NCBI GenBank assembly: GCA_003221595.1
Contig: QHSM01000162.1
Location: 1 to 10,785, forward strand
Length of the DNA stretch: 10,785 nucleotides
Source: Candidatus Rokuibacteriota bacterium
Lineage (GTDB): Bacteria > Methylomirabilota > Methylomirabilia > Rokubacteriales > CSP1-6
Reading direction: 5' to 3'
Shown: positions 5,437 to 10,785 of the stretch, one piece after another
Position numbering within the stretch: position 1 is the first letter of the stretch
Layout of the letters: each line of letters opens with the position of its first letter
The notes under the pieces: model-generated
Told to the model about the DNA's origin: nothing
What the model saw: only the letters and a program-made list of their open reading frames with translations
Database searches by the model: none
Translations under genes and position numbers: made by a program

Positions 5437-6846
5437 ATGAACAACAGCGACCTCTGCTGGATGTCCGCCGCCGATCTGGCCGCCGCCATCGCCCGGAAAA
5501 AGGTCTCGCCCCTCGAGGTGGTCGACGCGGTGCTCTCGCGCATCGACACGCTGAAGCAGCTGAACGCGTACGTCACGCTCGACGCGGACCGCGCGCGCCA
5601 GGCCGCGAAGACGGCGGAGCGCGCCGTCACGCGGCGGAGCGCCAAGCTCGGCCCGCTCCACGGCGTCCCGTTCTCGGTGAAGGACCTGATCATCACGCGG
5701 GACGTGCGGACCACCTTCGGCACGCCGCTCTACCGCGACAACGTGCCCACCGAGGACGCGCCGCCGGTCGAGCGCCTGAAGGCGGCCGGCGCGATCATGC
5801 TCGGCAAGACGAACACGCCGACGCTCGGCTGGGTCGGCGTGACCGACAACCTCCTCTTCGGCGCGACCCGCAACCCGTGGAGCCTCGGCCACACGCCCGG
5901 CGGCTCCTCCGGCGGCGCGGGCGCCGCCGTCGCGGCGGGTCTGGCGCCCCTGGCCCTCGGCACCGACGGCGGCGGATCGATCCGCAAGCCCGCCGCCTGG
6001 TGCGGCATCTTCGGCTTCAAGGCCTCCTGGGGGCGGATTGCCGTCTACCCGGCGAGCGCGGCGTGGAGTCTCTCCCATCACGGGCCGATGACGCGAACCG
6101 TGAAGGACGCCGCGTTGATGATGAACGCCTGCGCAGCGCCCGACGATCGCGACCAGTACTCGCTCCCGGCGACGGGCGTCGACTACGTGAAGGCGCTCAA
6201 GGGAAGCCTCAAGGGACTTCGCGTGGCGTGGAGCGAGACGCTCGGCATCGCGCCGGCGGTCGACCCGGAGGTGCGCGCCGCCACCGCGAAGGCCGCGCGC
6301 AGCTTCCGCGAGCTCGGCTGCCGCGTCGAGAGCGCCGACCCGACGTGGCCGTCGCCCTACGACTGCTGGCGGACGATCTTCCTCGGCGGCATCGGCGCGC
6401 GGCTCGCGCCCTACCTCGACCGGCGCGACGAGATCGACCCCGGTCTGCTCCCGATCGTCGAGGAAGCCCAGAAGATGCCGCCGACGAAGTACGTCCAGGC
6501 GTGGTTCGACCGGCTCGCGTGGTGGCAGCACGCCCGCCAGTTCTTCGAGCGCTACGACCTCCTGCTCTCGCCGACCGTCGCGTGCCCGCCGCTCCGCATC
6601 GGCGATTTCTATCCGGCCGAGATCGGCGGTGTGAAGGTCGGGCGCGAGGCGGCGAGCGTCTTCACGTACCCCTTCAACATGACGGGCCAGCCCGCGGCGA
6701 CCGTCCCGTGCGGCTTCACGAAGGCGGGGCTCCCGATCGGGCTGCAGATCATCGGCCGCCGCTACGCCGACGTCACCGTGCTGCGCGCCTCGGCGGCCTT
6801 CGAGGCGGCGCATCCATGGGCGCAGCACCGCCCCGCCGTCGGCTGA
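5437..6846 (+). CDS. Amidase (amidase signature family)
   Basis: A 469-residue amidase-signature hydrolase that cleaves a C-N amide bond to a carboxylate and ammonia or an amine. The Ser-cisSer-Lys triad is complete: K82 in PFSVKDL, S157 in TPGGSSGGA and S181 in GTDGGGSIRKPA. The spacings (75 and 24 residues) equal those of characterised family members such as FAAH. GPLHGVPFSVKD, AIMLGKTNTP and GPMTRTVKDAALMM are also typical. The C-terminal FNMTGQPAATVPCGFTKAGLPIGLQIIG completes the fold. ATG 5437 is preferred over the in-frame ATG 5407 because a TACAAT box lies between them and homology starts near residue 8. The LLM gene follows after 1 nt, so the pair should be co-transcribed. GatA is unlikely because no GatB or GatC is nearby. 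Substrate is unknown. Confidence 0.94.
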   Translation: MNNSDLCWMSAADLAAAIARKKVSPLEVVDAVLSRIDTLKQLNAYVTLDADRARQAAKTAERAVTRRSAKLGPLHGVPFSVKDLIITRDVRTTFGTPLYRDNVPTEDAPPVERLKAAGAIMLGKTNTPTLGWVGVTDNLLFGATRNPWSLGHTPGGSSGGAGAAVAAGLAPLALGTDGGGSIRKPAAWCGIFGFKASWGRIAVYPASAAWSLSHHGPMTRTVKDAALMMNACAAPDDRDQYSLPATGVDYVKALKGSLKGLRVAWSETLGIAPAVDPEVRAATAKAARSFRELGCRVESADPTWPSPYDCWRTIFLGGIGARLAPYLDRRDEIDPGLLPIVEEAQKMPPTKYVQAWFDRLAWWQHARQFFERYDLLLSPTVACPPLRIGDFYPAEIGGVKVGREAASVFTYPFNMTGQPAATVPCGFTKAGLPIGLQIIGRRYADVTVLRASAAFEAAHPWAQHRPAVG

Positions 6847-6847
6847 C

Positions 6848-7765
6848 ATGAAAGTCGGCGTGAACCTCCTGAACTGGGGGCCGGGCGTGAGCCCGGACGC
6901 GCTCGCCCGCTGGGCGGCGCTCGTCGAAGCGCTCGGCTATCACCTGGTGATGATCTCGGACCATGTCGCGCCCACGCCCGACGTCGCCGCCAAGTATCCG
7001 GCGCCGATCTACGACCCGTTCACCACGCTGGGCTGGCTCGCGGGCACCACGCGCACGATCGAGCTCGGCACCACGGTGATCATCCTTCCGTACCGGCACC
7101 CGGTCCAGACCGCGCGGGTGGCCGCGACCGTCGACCGGCTGAGCGGCGGCCGCTTCATCTTCGGCGTCGGCGTCGGCTGGTCGCAACTGGAGTTCGAGGC
7201 GCTCGGCGTACCGTTCGCGCGCCGCGGCGCCATCTCGAACGACTATCTGGCGGCGATCAAGAAGCTCTGGACCAGCGACGTCGCGTCCCACACCGGACCG
7301 TTCGTCTCGTTCAGGGACGTGCACACCGGGCCCCGTCCGCTCCGCTCACCGCATCCGCCCATCTGGGTCGGCGGCGCGAGCGACGCGGCCATGCGGCGCG
7401 CCGTGCGCTACGGCGACGCCTGGCACCCGAACCGGGTGCGGATGAACTGGCTGCGGGACATCGGTCTGCCGAGGATCTCGGCGATCGCCGCCGCAGAGGG
7501 CAAGCCGGTTCCCGCGCTCTGCCCGCGCATCAGGGTGCAGCTGACGGAGTCGCCGCTGCCCGACGATCAGCGCCTGGCGGGCCAGGGAACGCTCGACCAG
7601 ATGCGGAAGGATCTCGAGGGGCTGGAATCGCTCGGCGCCGCCTACGTGCTGCTGGACAGCGCCGGCGACGATCCGCAGGCGACGCGCGACCACGAGCCTG
7701 TCTGGCGGATGCTGGCGACGCTCGCCGAGAAAGTCCTGGATCTCTCGCAGCAGACGCTGCGCTAG
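6848..7765 (+). CDS. LLM class F420-dependent oxidoreductase (TIGR03619-like)
   Basis: A 305-residue luciferase-like protein, probably using coenzyme F420. It has ISDHVAPTPD (about 36-45), YDPFTTLGWLAGTTRTIELGTTVIILPYRHPV, the motif VDRLSGGRFIFGVGVGWSQLEFEALG (about 96-121), FARRGAISNDYLAAIKKLW, and HPPIWVGGASDAAMRRAVRYGDAWHP. The GVGVGW and GGxSDxAxRRAxxxGDxW patterns are those of the actinobacterial F420-dependent TIGR03619 group. No F420 biosynthesis gene lies in the window, so FMN use remains possible. ATG 6848 is 1 nt after the amidase stop; no Shine-Dalgarno site is visible, so coupling to amidase translation is likely. It ends in CTAG, which also contains the stop of the convergent DUF1272 gene. 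Its role is perhaps a redox step on the same compound that the amidase hydrolyses. Confidence 0.9.
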   Translation: MKVGVNLLNWGPGVSPDALARWAALVEALGYHLVMISDHVAPTPDVAAKYPAPIYDPFTTLGWLAGTTRTIELGTTVIILPYRHPVQTARVAATVDRLSGGRFIFGVGVGWSQLEFEALGVPFARRGAISNDYLAAIKKLWTSDVASHTGPFVSFRDVHTGPRPLRSPHPPIWVGGASDAAMRRAVRYGDAWHPNRVRMNWLRDIGLPRISAIAAAEGKPVPALCPRIRVQLTESPLPDDQRLAGQGTLDQMRKDLEGLESLGAAYVLLDSAGDDPQATRDHEPVWRMLATLAEKVLDLSQQTLR

Positions 7766-7947
7766 GCGACCTGCCGGCACCCGGCCGGCTTGTGCACGCG
7801 CTCGCTCGAGGCCGGATACTTCGCGAGCTTATCGACGGGCCGGCGCGGCCGGCTGACGAGCTCGCCGCCGCAGTTCGGACAGCGCCCCCCGAGCACCGTC
7901 GTCGCGCACGAGCGACAGAAGGTGCACTCGGTATTCCTCCCCGGCAA
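7762..7947 (-). CDS. DUF1272 zinc-binding protein, apparently truncated at the N-terminus
   Basis: The readable frame encodes ECTFCRSCATTVLGGRC, PNCGGEL, then RPRRPVDKLAKYP and a cysteine-bearing tail ending HKPAGC. This is the second half and typical end of DUF1272 proteins, which chelate zinc with cysteine pairs. The usual first ~25 residues, with the first CxxC, are absent. The only start in frame is TTG 7947, directly after an in-frame TGA. A strong Shine-Dalgarno-like GGGGAGGAAT (7931-7943 region) sits where a start codon should follow, but mid-gene sequence follows instead. A deletion of roughly 70-80 nt just after that site is the simplest reading. It begins 6 nt after the cyclodeaminase stop at 7954, leaving no room for the missing part. 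The stop overlaps that of the convergent LLM gene. It may be non-functional. Confidence 0.65.
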   Translation of the reverse strand: MPGRNTECTFCRSCATTVLGGRCPNCGGELVSRPRRPVDKLAKYPASSERVHKPAGCRQVA

Positions 7948-7953
7948 TCATCG

Positions 7954-8728
7954 TCAGACTCGCTGGGCGCGCGCCTTGCGGTAGACGAGATCCGCCGTGA
8001 CGACGTCCTCCACCGCGACGCCGACCGACTTGAACAGCGTGAGCTCGCCGGCGGACTCGCGGCCGCGCATGGCGCCGGTCACCACCTCCCCGATCTCGGC
8101 GTCGACGCGGCCCGCCGCGATGATGTCCCCGGACTCGCGCGTCGCCGCCTCGCGCGACTCGACGTAGATGCGGGCCGTGCGGAGGATCTCGTCGTCCAGC
8201 TCCCGCCAGGTCGGACGCGGGGCCCCCACCGCGTTGATGTGGGTTCCCGGCGACAGCCACTGGCCGAAGAGCACGGGCACCCGTGACGTGGTCGCCACCA
8301 CGACCACGTCGGCGCCGCGTACCGCCTCGGCCGCCGAGTCGGCAGCCGAGAATCGCGAGGACCGACGCCTCGGGCCGCGCCAGCAATTTCGTGGCAACCG
8401 CCGACACCGCGGCGGTGCGCATCTCGGTGATCAGGCGGCCGTCCATGGTGACGAGGGGCTCGCCGGTCTCGGGCCGGAAGAGAAGGACCAGCGCGTGGTG
8501 CGTGGGGACGCCCTCGTTGCTCGGATAGAAGGTGACCAGCTTGGCGCCGAGCGCGCCGCCGTACGCCGGCATCAAGCCGAGAAAGCCACCGTGATCCCCG
8601 ACCGGCATCATGACGCGCATCGGCTGCACGACCTTGCCGCGGGAGAGATCGGCGAGCGCGTTCGCCATGGCCGGGATGAGCTCGTCCATCCGGAGGAGCG
8701 CGCGGACCGAGTCCTCATCGAGGATCAT
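7954..8728 (-). pseudogene. Ornithine cyclodeaminase / mu-crystallin family gene, frameshifted with internal deletion
   Basis: Residues 1-128 from ATG 8728 read as a normal cyclodeaminase-family N-terminal half: MMPVGDHGGFLGLMPAYGG, GAKLVTFYPSNEGVPTHHA, LLFRPETGEPLVTMDG, MRTAAVSAVATKLLARPEAS, then VLAILG. At about 8346 the frame changes. The downstream half, about 130 residues, reads AADSAAEAVRGADVVVVATT, FGQWLSPGTHINAVGAPRPTW and ends KARAQRV at TGA 7954. Missing between them is the NAD-binding GxGxQAxxH loop and the next strands, roughly 45 residues, so this is a deletion as well as a frameshift. The 775-nt span is not a multiple of three. The family includes ornithine cyclodeaminase, alanine dehydrogenase and ketimine reductases, so the original substrate cannot be set. 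It is placed between an ankyrin gene and a DUF1272 gene. As it stands it cannot make a working enzyme. Confidence 0.85.
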
Positions 8729-8735
8729 CGGCATC

Positions 8736-8740
8736 CCTCC
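8736..8740 (-). promoter_or_regulatory. Ribosome-binding site deciding the cyclodeaminase start
   Basis: GGAGG on the minus strand lies seven bases before ATG 8728, but only one base before ATG 8734 and after ATG 8746. This favours the start MILDEDSVRALL. The alternative ATG 8746 would overlap the ankyrin stop as ATGA. Confidence 0.6.
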
Positions 8741-8742
8741 GC

Positions 8743-9411
8743 TCATGCGGTCAGGAGCCTCGCCACCTCGTTGCGTCCGTGTCGCTCGGCGATCTCCCGC
8801 GCCGTTTGTCCATCGCCCGAGGGCAGCCGGCGGTCGGCTCCGCTCTCGAGGAGGAGACGCACCAGCGCCGCGTCGCCGTTGAACGCCGCCTCGTGAAGCG
8901 GGGTGTGGCCGCTCGGGGAGCCTCGACCGTCGACCGGAGACCCTCGTGAGATCAGAAGCCGCACGACGGCCGGGCGCCGCTCCGCGCGCGGCCCGGCGGC
9001 GGCGGCGTTGATCGCCAGGTTGCCCTCGCCGTTCCGCGAGACGGCGCGCACGTCCGCTCCCGCGTCGAGCAGCGCCTCGACGGTCTCCCGATGGCCGAAG
9101 AAGGCCGCGAGATGAAGGGGCGTCCAGCCGTCGTGCGCGACCTGTCGGACGGCCGACGGATTGTCGCGAAGCTCGCGCCGGACGTCCGCGTCGAGCCCGA
9201 GCGCGCACGCTTCGAAGAAGGTCGGGCGCGCGCCACGCTCGAGGAGCAGGCGGACGAGGTCTTGCTTACCGTGATAGGTCGCGACCAGGACGGGTGAATC
9301 GCCCTTGTCGTCCCGGGCGTTCGCGAGATCCGGATTGGCCGCCAGGACTTGCGCGGCGGCCGCGGCGTTACCCCGGCGGATGTGGCCGAGGAGCTCGGCG
9401 ACCTCGTTCAT
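8743..9411 (-). CDS. Ankyrin repeat protein
   Basis: A 222-residue protein made almost wholly of ankyrin repeats, a protein-binding scaffold. The repeats are: a capping helix pair about 1-35, GDSPVLVATYHGKQDLVRLL (37-56), a degenerate repeat FFEACALGLDADVRREL (65-81), a canonical DGWTPLHLAAFFGHRETVEA continuing LLDAGAD (94-120), a longer one with INAAAAGPRAERRPAVVRLL (134-153), a canonical HTPLHEAAFNGDAALVRLLL (169-188) with SGAD, and a partial C-cap GQTAREIAERHGRNEVARLL. There is no signal peptide or membrane segment, so it is probably cytoplasmic. ATG 9411 (or GTG 9414 just before it) follows the VOC stop by 26 nt; no clear Shine-Dalgarno site is seen. It probably shares an operon with the VOC gene and the cyclodeaminase pseudogene. 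The binding partner is unknown. Confidence 0.9.
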   Translation of the reverse strand: MNEVAELLGHIRRGNAAAAAQVLAANPDLANARDDKGDSPVLVATYHGKQDLVRLLLERGARPTFFEACALGLDADVRRELRDNPSAVRQVAHDGWTPLHLAAFFGHRETVEALLDAGADVRAVSRNGEGNLAINAAAAGPRAERRPAVVRLLISRGSPVDGRGSPSGHTPLHEAAFNGDAALVRLLLESGADRRLPSGDGQTAREIAERHGRNEVARLLTA

Positions 9412-9437
9412 CACCCGCAGGGGTAATGAACGGCGGA

Positions 9438-9953
9438 CTACGCCCGCGCGAACGCCGGCGGCGTCTGCTGGATGACCTCGTCCCAGGGCCCGGGGAAGCG
9501 GCCCTTCGAGCCCTGCTCGGAGAACGGCCGCTCGCGCTGCCACTCGCTGCGCGGCTGCTCGTAGTAGACCTCGAGGCCGTTGCCGTCGGGATCCGAGAAG
9601 TAGATGCCGATGGACACGGTGTGGTCCGACACGCTGATGGGCACGTCCTTGGCCTTCAGCCGCTGGTACATCTCGGCGAGGTCCTCGAGACTGCCCATGC
9701 GCCAGGCCACGTGGTTCAGACCCACGCCCTTCTTCTGGGGCCCGGGCGCGTCCTCGCCCACCTCGAACAGGGCGATGTCGTGGGCATGGTTGCGGTCGCA
9801 CGACAGGAAGGCCGCCCGCAGCTTGCCGGTTCCGGGAAACGTCATGGTGTCCTGCGTGTGCAGCCCGAAGACGTCCGTGTACCACTGGTGCGACCGCTCG
9901 GCGTTGCGCACGAAGATGTTGACGTGATCGAGGGAAACGGGCTTGTAGGCCAT
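9438..9953 (-). CDS. VOC family protein (glyoxalase / extradiol dioxygenase-like)
   Basis: A 171-residue vicinal-oxygen-chelate protein with two beta-alpha-beta-beta-beta modules. Likely metal ligands are H10 (SLDHVNIFV), H81 (GLNHVAWRM) and E128 (DPDGNGLEVYYE), the His-His-Glu pattern of class I extradiol dioxygenases and related metal-dependent VOC enzymes. H111 in VSDHTVSIGIYF is also typical of the catechol 2,3-dioxygenase-like branch. A C-terminal extension of about 38 residues (from PRSEWQRERPF) follows the second module. ATG 9953 has AGGAG at 9961-9965, seven bases upstream, and a TATACT box further up with a palindrome between, so expression is probably regulated. The substrate may be aromatic or a dicarbonyl, but this cannot be settled. 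It is first in a minus-strand operon with the ankyrin gene. Confidence 0.9.
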   Translation of the reverse strand: MAYKPVSLDHVNIFVRNAERSHQWYTDVFGLHTQDTMTFPGTGKLRAAFLSCDRNHAHDIALFEVGEDAPGPQKKGVGLNHVAWRMGSLEDLAEMYQRLKAKDVPISVSDHTVSIGIYFSDPDGNGLEVYYEQPRSEWQRERPFSEQGSKGRFPGPWDEVIQQTPPAFARA

Positions 9954-9962
9954 GTCCTGTCT

Positions 9963-10003
9963 CCTGCGGGCAGAGTCGACTCTGAATGGGAGTATACCGC
10001 AGG
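9963..10003. promoter_or_regulatory. Nested palindrome before the VOC gene, candidate operator
   Basis: A perfect 14-bp palindrome, CAGAGTCGACTCTG, lies at 9971-9984. It is enclosed by a 7-bp inverted repeat, CCTGCGG at 9963-9969 and CCGCAGG at 9997-10003. The palindrome covers the predicted +1 to +14 of the VOC transcript, a classic repressor position. No regulator gene is visible nearby. Confidence 0.5.
9991..9996 (-). promoter_or_regulatory. TATACT -10-like box for the VOC operon
   Basis: Read on the minus strand, TATACT matches five of six bases of the -10 consensus. Transcription would start near 9984, leaving a leader of about 31 nt that includes the palindrome and the AGGAG ribosome-binding site. 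No good -35 hexamer is seen at the standard distance. Confidence 0.4.
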
Positions 10004-10025
10004 GGGCGGCGCGCCGGGACGGGCG

Positions 10026-10175
10026 TCAGTTCGCGAAGATCAGCATCAGATACGCGAGAAAGAGCAGCACGTGCACCGCGCCCAGGAGGATGTTGGTGCG
10101 CTCGAGGGCGAACGTCACGATGCTGACCACCAGGGTCAGCGCCAGCAGGATCGCCAGGGTCGGCTCGAGCCGCTC
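10026..10175 (-). pseudogene. C-terminal remnant of a ChaA-type Ca2+/H+ (cation) antiporter
   Basis: About 50 codons ending at TGA 10026-10028 read ERLEPTLAILLALTLVVSIV, then TFALERTNILLGAVHVLL, then FLAYLMLIFAN. This gives two hydrophobic segments and the end pattern RTNxLxGAVHxxLFxAYLxLIF that I associate with ChaA/CaxA cation-proton antiporters (usually about 350 residues). The frame is open only from an in-frame stop at 10272, and no ATG, GTG or TTG precedes the homologous part; the first in-frame GTG is at 10130. The rest of the antiporter is absent and the GNAT gene abuts it, overlapping by 2 nt. I read it as a deletion remnant. A small membrane protein with an unusual start is the alternative. 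Confidence 0.5.
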
Positions 10176-10542
10176 AACAGATCTCCATGAGATGCGTGTG
10201 ATCGGCAGCCCCGATGCGACGCTCGAACCCCAGTTGCTCGTAGAGCTGGGCCGCCGCCGGGTTTTGCGTGCTCAAGCGAAGCCGCTCGAACCGACCCCTC
10301 GCCGTGTCCAGCACCCGTTCGACCAGTCGCCGGCCGACGCCCAGGCGCCGGTAGTCCGCCAGCACGTACAGATGACGGACTCTGCCGACCCCCGGTGCCG
10401 GCGTATAAGGATCGATGTTGAGCCCGCAGGCACCGATCAGGCGCCCATCCATCCGGGCCGCGAAGAGGGCCTCGCCGGGACGCTCGAACCGATTCGCCCC
10501 GCTGGCCCACTCGTCGGCGTGGACACGCCCCGCGCTCGTCAT
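10174..10542 (-). CDS. GNAT family N-acetyltransferase, short at the N-terminus
   Basis: A 122-residue acetyl-CoA-dependent N-acyltransferase. EWASGANRFERPGEALFAA and RLIGACGLNIDPY form the early strands. Motif A is VRHLYVLADYRRLGVGRRLV, with R-x-x-G-x-G binding the acetyl-CoA pyrophosphate. LRLSTQNPAAAQLYEQLGFE is the usual motif B end. ATG 10542 overlaps the cupin stop as TGATG, indicating translational coupling; GTG 10551 is an alternative. Relatives with the EWxSGxNRFxRPGEALF stretch usually carry some 30 more residues in front (first strand and helix), so the gene may be N-terminally shortened. The acceptor molecule is unknown. It lies between the cupin gene and the antiporter remnant. 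Confidence 0.85.
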   Translation of the reverse strand: MTSAGRVHADEWASGANRFERPGEALFAARMDGRLIGACGLNIDPYTPAPGVGRVRHLYVLADYRRLGVGRRLVERVLDTARGRFERLRLSTQNPAAAQLYEQLGFERRIGAADHTHLMEIC

Positions 10543-10785
10543 CACACCCACACCCCGTCCTCCGCGGTGCGGTCGCTCTGGGCGTCACCCGTGTTGAGGG
10601 TGCCGGCCGGCTCGATCAGCATCATCCGGCACTCTCGGACCGCGGAAGGCTTGTGCTCGACGCCCCGCGGCACGACGAACATCTCGCCGGCCCGCAGCGC
10701 GACGTCTCCATCGCGGAGATGGATGGTCATCTCTCCGTCCAGCACGATGAAGACCTCGTCGGTCTCGGGGTGGGTGTGCCAGATG
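10542..10785 (-). CDS. Cupin domain-containing protein, partial (5' end outside window)
   Basis: The frame is open to the window edge, showing 80 residues before TGA 10542-10544. Both cupin motifs are present. Motif 1 is WHTHPETDEVFIVLDGEM, with the HxH and Glu metal ligands. Motif 2 is AGEMFVVPRGVEHKPSA, with the last His. The tail MLIEPAGTLNTGD, ending EDGVWV, is common in small single-domain cupins. An internal ATG at 10745 is not the start, since homology continues upstream through the HxH motif. The protein would be a small cytoplasmic beta-barrel, enzymatic or sensory, of unknown substrate. It is translationally coupled to the GNAT gene. Confidence 0.9.
   Translation of the reverse strand, partial: IWHTHPETDEVFIVLDGEMTIHLRDGDVALRAGEMFVVPRGVEHKPSAVRECRMMLIEPAGTLNTGDAQSDRTAEDGVWV

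Noticed and set aside
5409..5723. N-terminal extension of the LLM gene by 105 residues
   Set aside because: The extension is antisense to the amidase N-terminus, is not LLM-like, and the family homology starts right after ATG 5408.
5044..6849. 601-residue minus-strand frame opposite the amidase
   Set aside because: Composition is low-complexity Arg/Asp/Val repeats, and the amidase on the other strand has complete catalytic motifs.
4404..6851. 815-residue open frame on the plus strand
   Set aside because: It is Arg-, Gly- and Pro-rich with no fold, and runs antisense to the LLM gene and out of frame through the amidase. It is a high-GC shadow.
7829..9208. Single long minus-strand frame through the ankyrin and cyclodeaminase genes
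   Set aside because: It contains the true cyclodeaminase N-terminal half, but elsewhere it is out of frame with the ankyrin repeats and with the cyclodeaminase C-terminus.
10004..10025. GGCGCGCC palindrome as a terminator
   Set aside because: Eight bases of alternating GC without a T-tract are expected by chance at this base composition.
10136..10588. 150-residue minus-strand frame over the GNAT gene
   Set aside because: It lacks any GNAT motif; the correct frame carries VRHLYVLADYRRLGVG and ends MEIC.

Overview
This is a gene-dense window with high GC (about 70% by eye). Every substantial gene can be read, and there is no rRNA, tRNA, CRISPR array or recognisable insertion sequence. Taxonomy is an inference. 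The phosphatase / DUF3090 / SCO1664 trio is typical of Actinobacteria and Chloroflexi. Combined with F420-type LLM oxidoreductases, an amidase, a DUF1932 dehydrogenase and dipeptide-type ABC transport, it would suit a soil or sediment bacterium such as Candidatus Rokubacteria (Methylomirabilota) or an actinobacterium-like lineage. Several genes lack a visible Shine-Dalgarno site. Two start codons sit directly behind a TACAAT box, as expected for leaderless or near-leaderless transcripts.

Layout. (1) Plus strand, 1-3188: the end of a DppC-type permease, then histidine phosphatase, DUF3090 protein, SCO1664-family kinase-like protein and an Fpg/Nei DNA glycosylase. (2) Minus strand, 5408-3119: an operon of LLM flavin monooxygenase, hotdog thioesterase and DUF1932 NAD(P)-dependent oxidoreductase; its last gene overlaps the glycosylase tail to tail by 70 nt. 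(3) Plus strand, 5437-7765: amidase and F420-type LLM oxidoreductase, 1 nt apart, divergent from operon 2. (4) Minus strand, 9953-7762: VOC/glyoxalase protein, ankyrin-repeat protein, ornithine cyclodeaminase-family gene (broken) and a truncated DUF1272 zinc protein. A nested palindrome and a -10-like box precede the VOC gene. (5) Minus strand, 10785-10026: cupin (runs off the edge), GNAT acetyltransferase, and a remnant resembling the C-terminus of a ChaA-type cation/H+ antiporter.

How the genes may work together. Operons 2 and 3 look catabolic: amide hydrolysis, flavin- or F420-dependent oxidation or reduction, CoA-thioester hydrolysis and NAD(P)-linked oxidoreduction. No substrate can be named. 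The phosphatase / DUF3090 / SCO1664 trio pairs a phosphatase with a kinase-like fold and is a conserved module of unknown function.

The most notable pattern is damage. The DUF1932 gene appears to have lost about 40 codons in frame from its Rossmann domain. The cyclodeaminase gene has lost a similar segment out of frame. The DUF1272 gene lacks its first ~25 codons right after a good ribosome-binding site. The antiporter is only a tail, and the GNAT gene is short at its N-terminus. This could be real gene decay or small deletions introduced by assembly or amplification; read mapping would decide.
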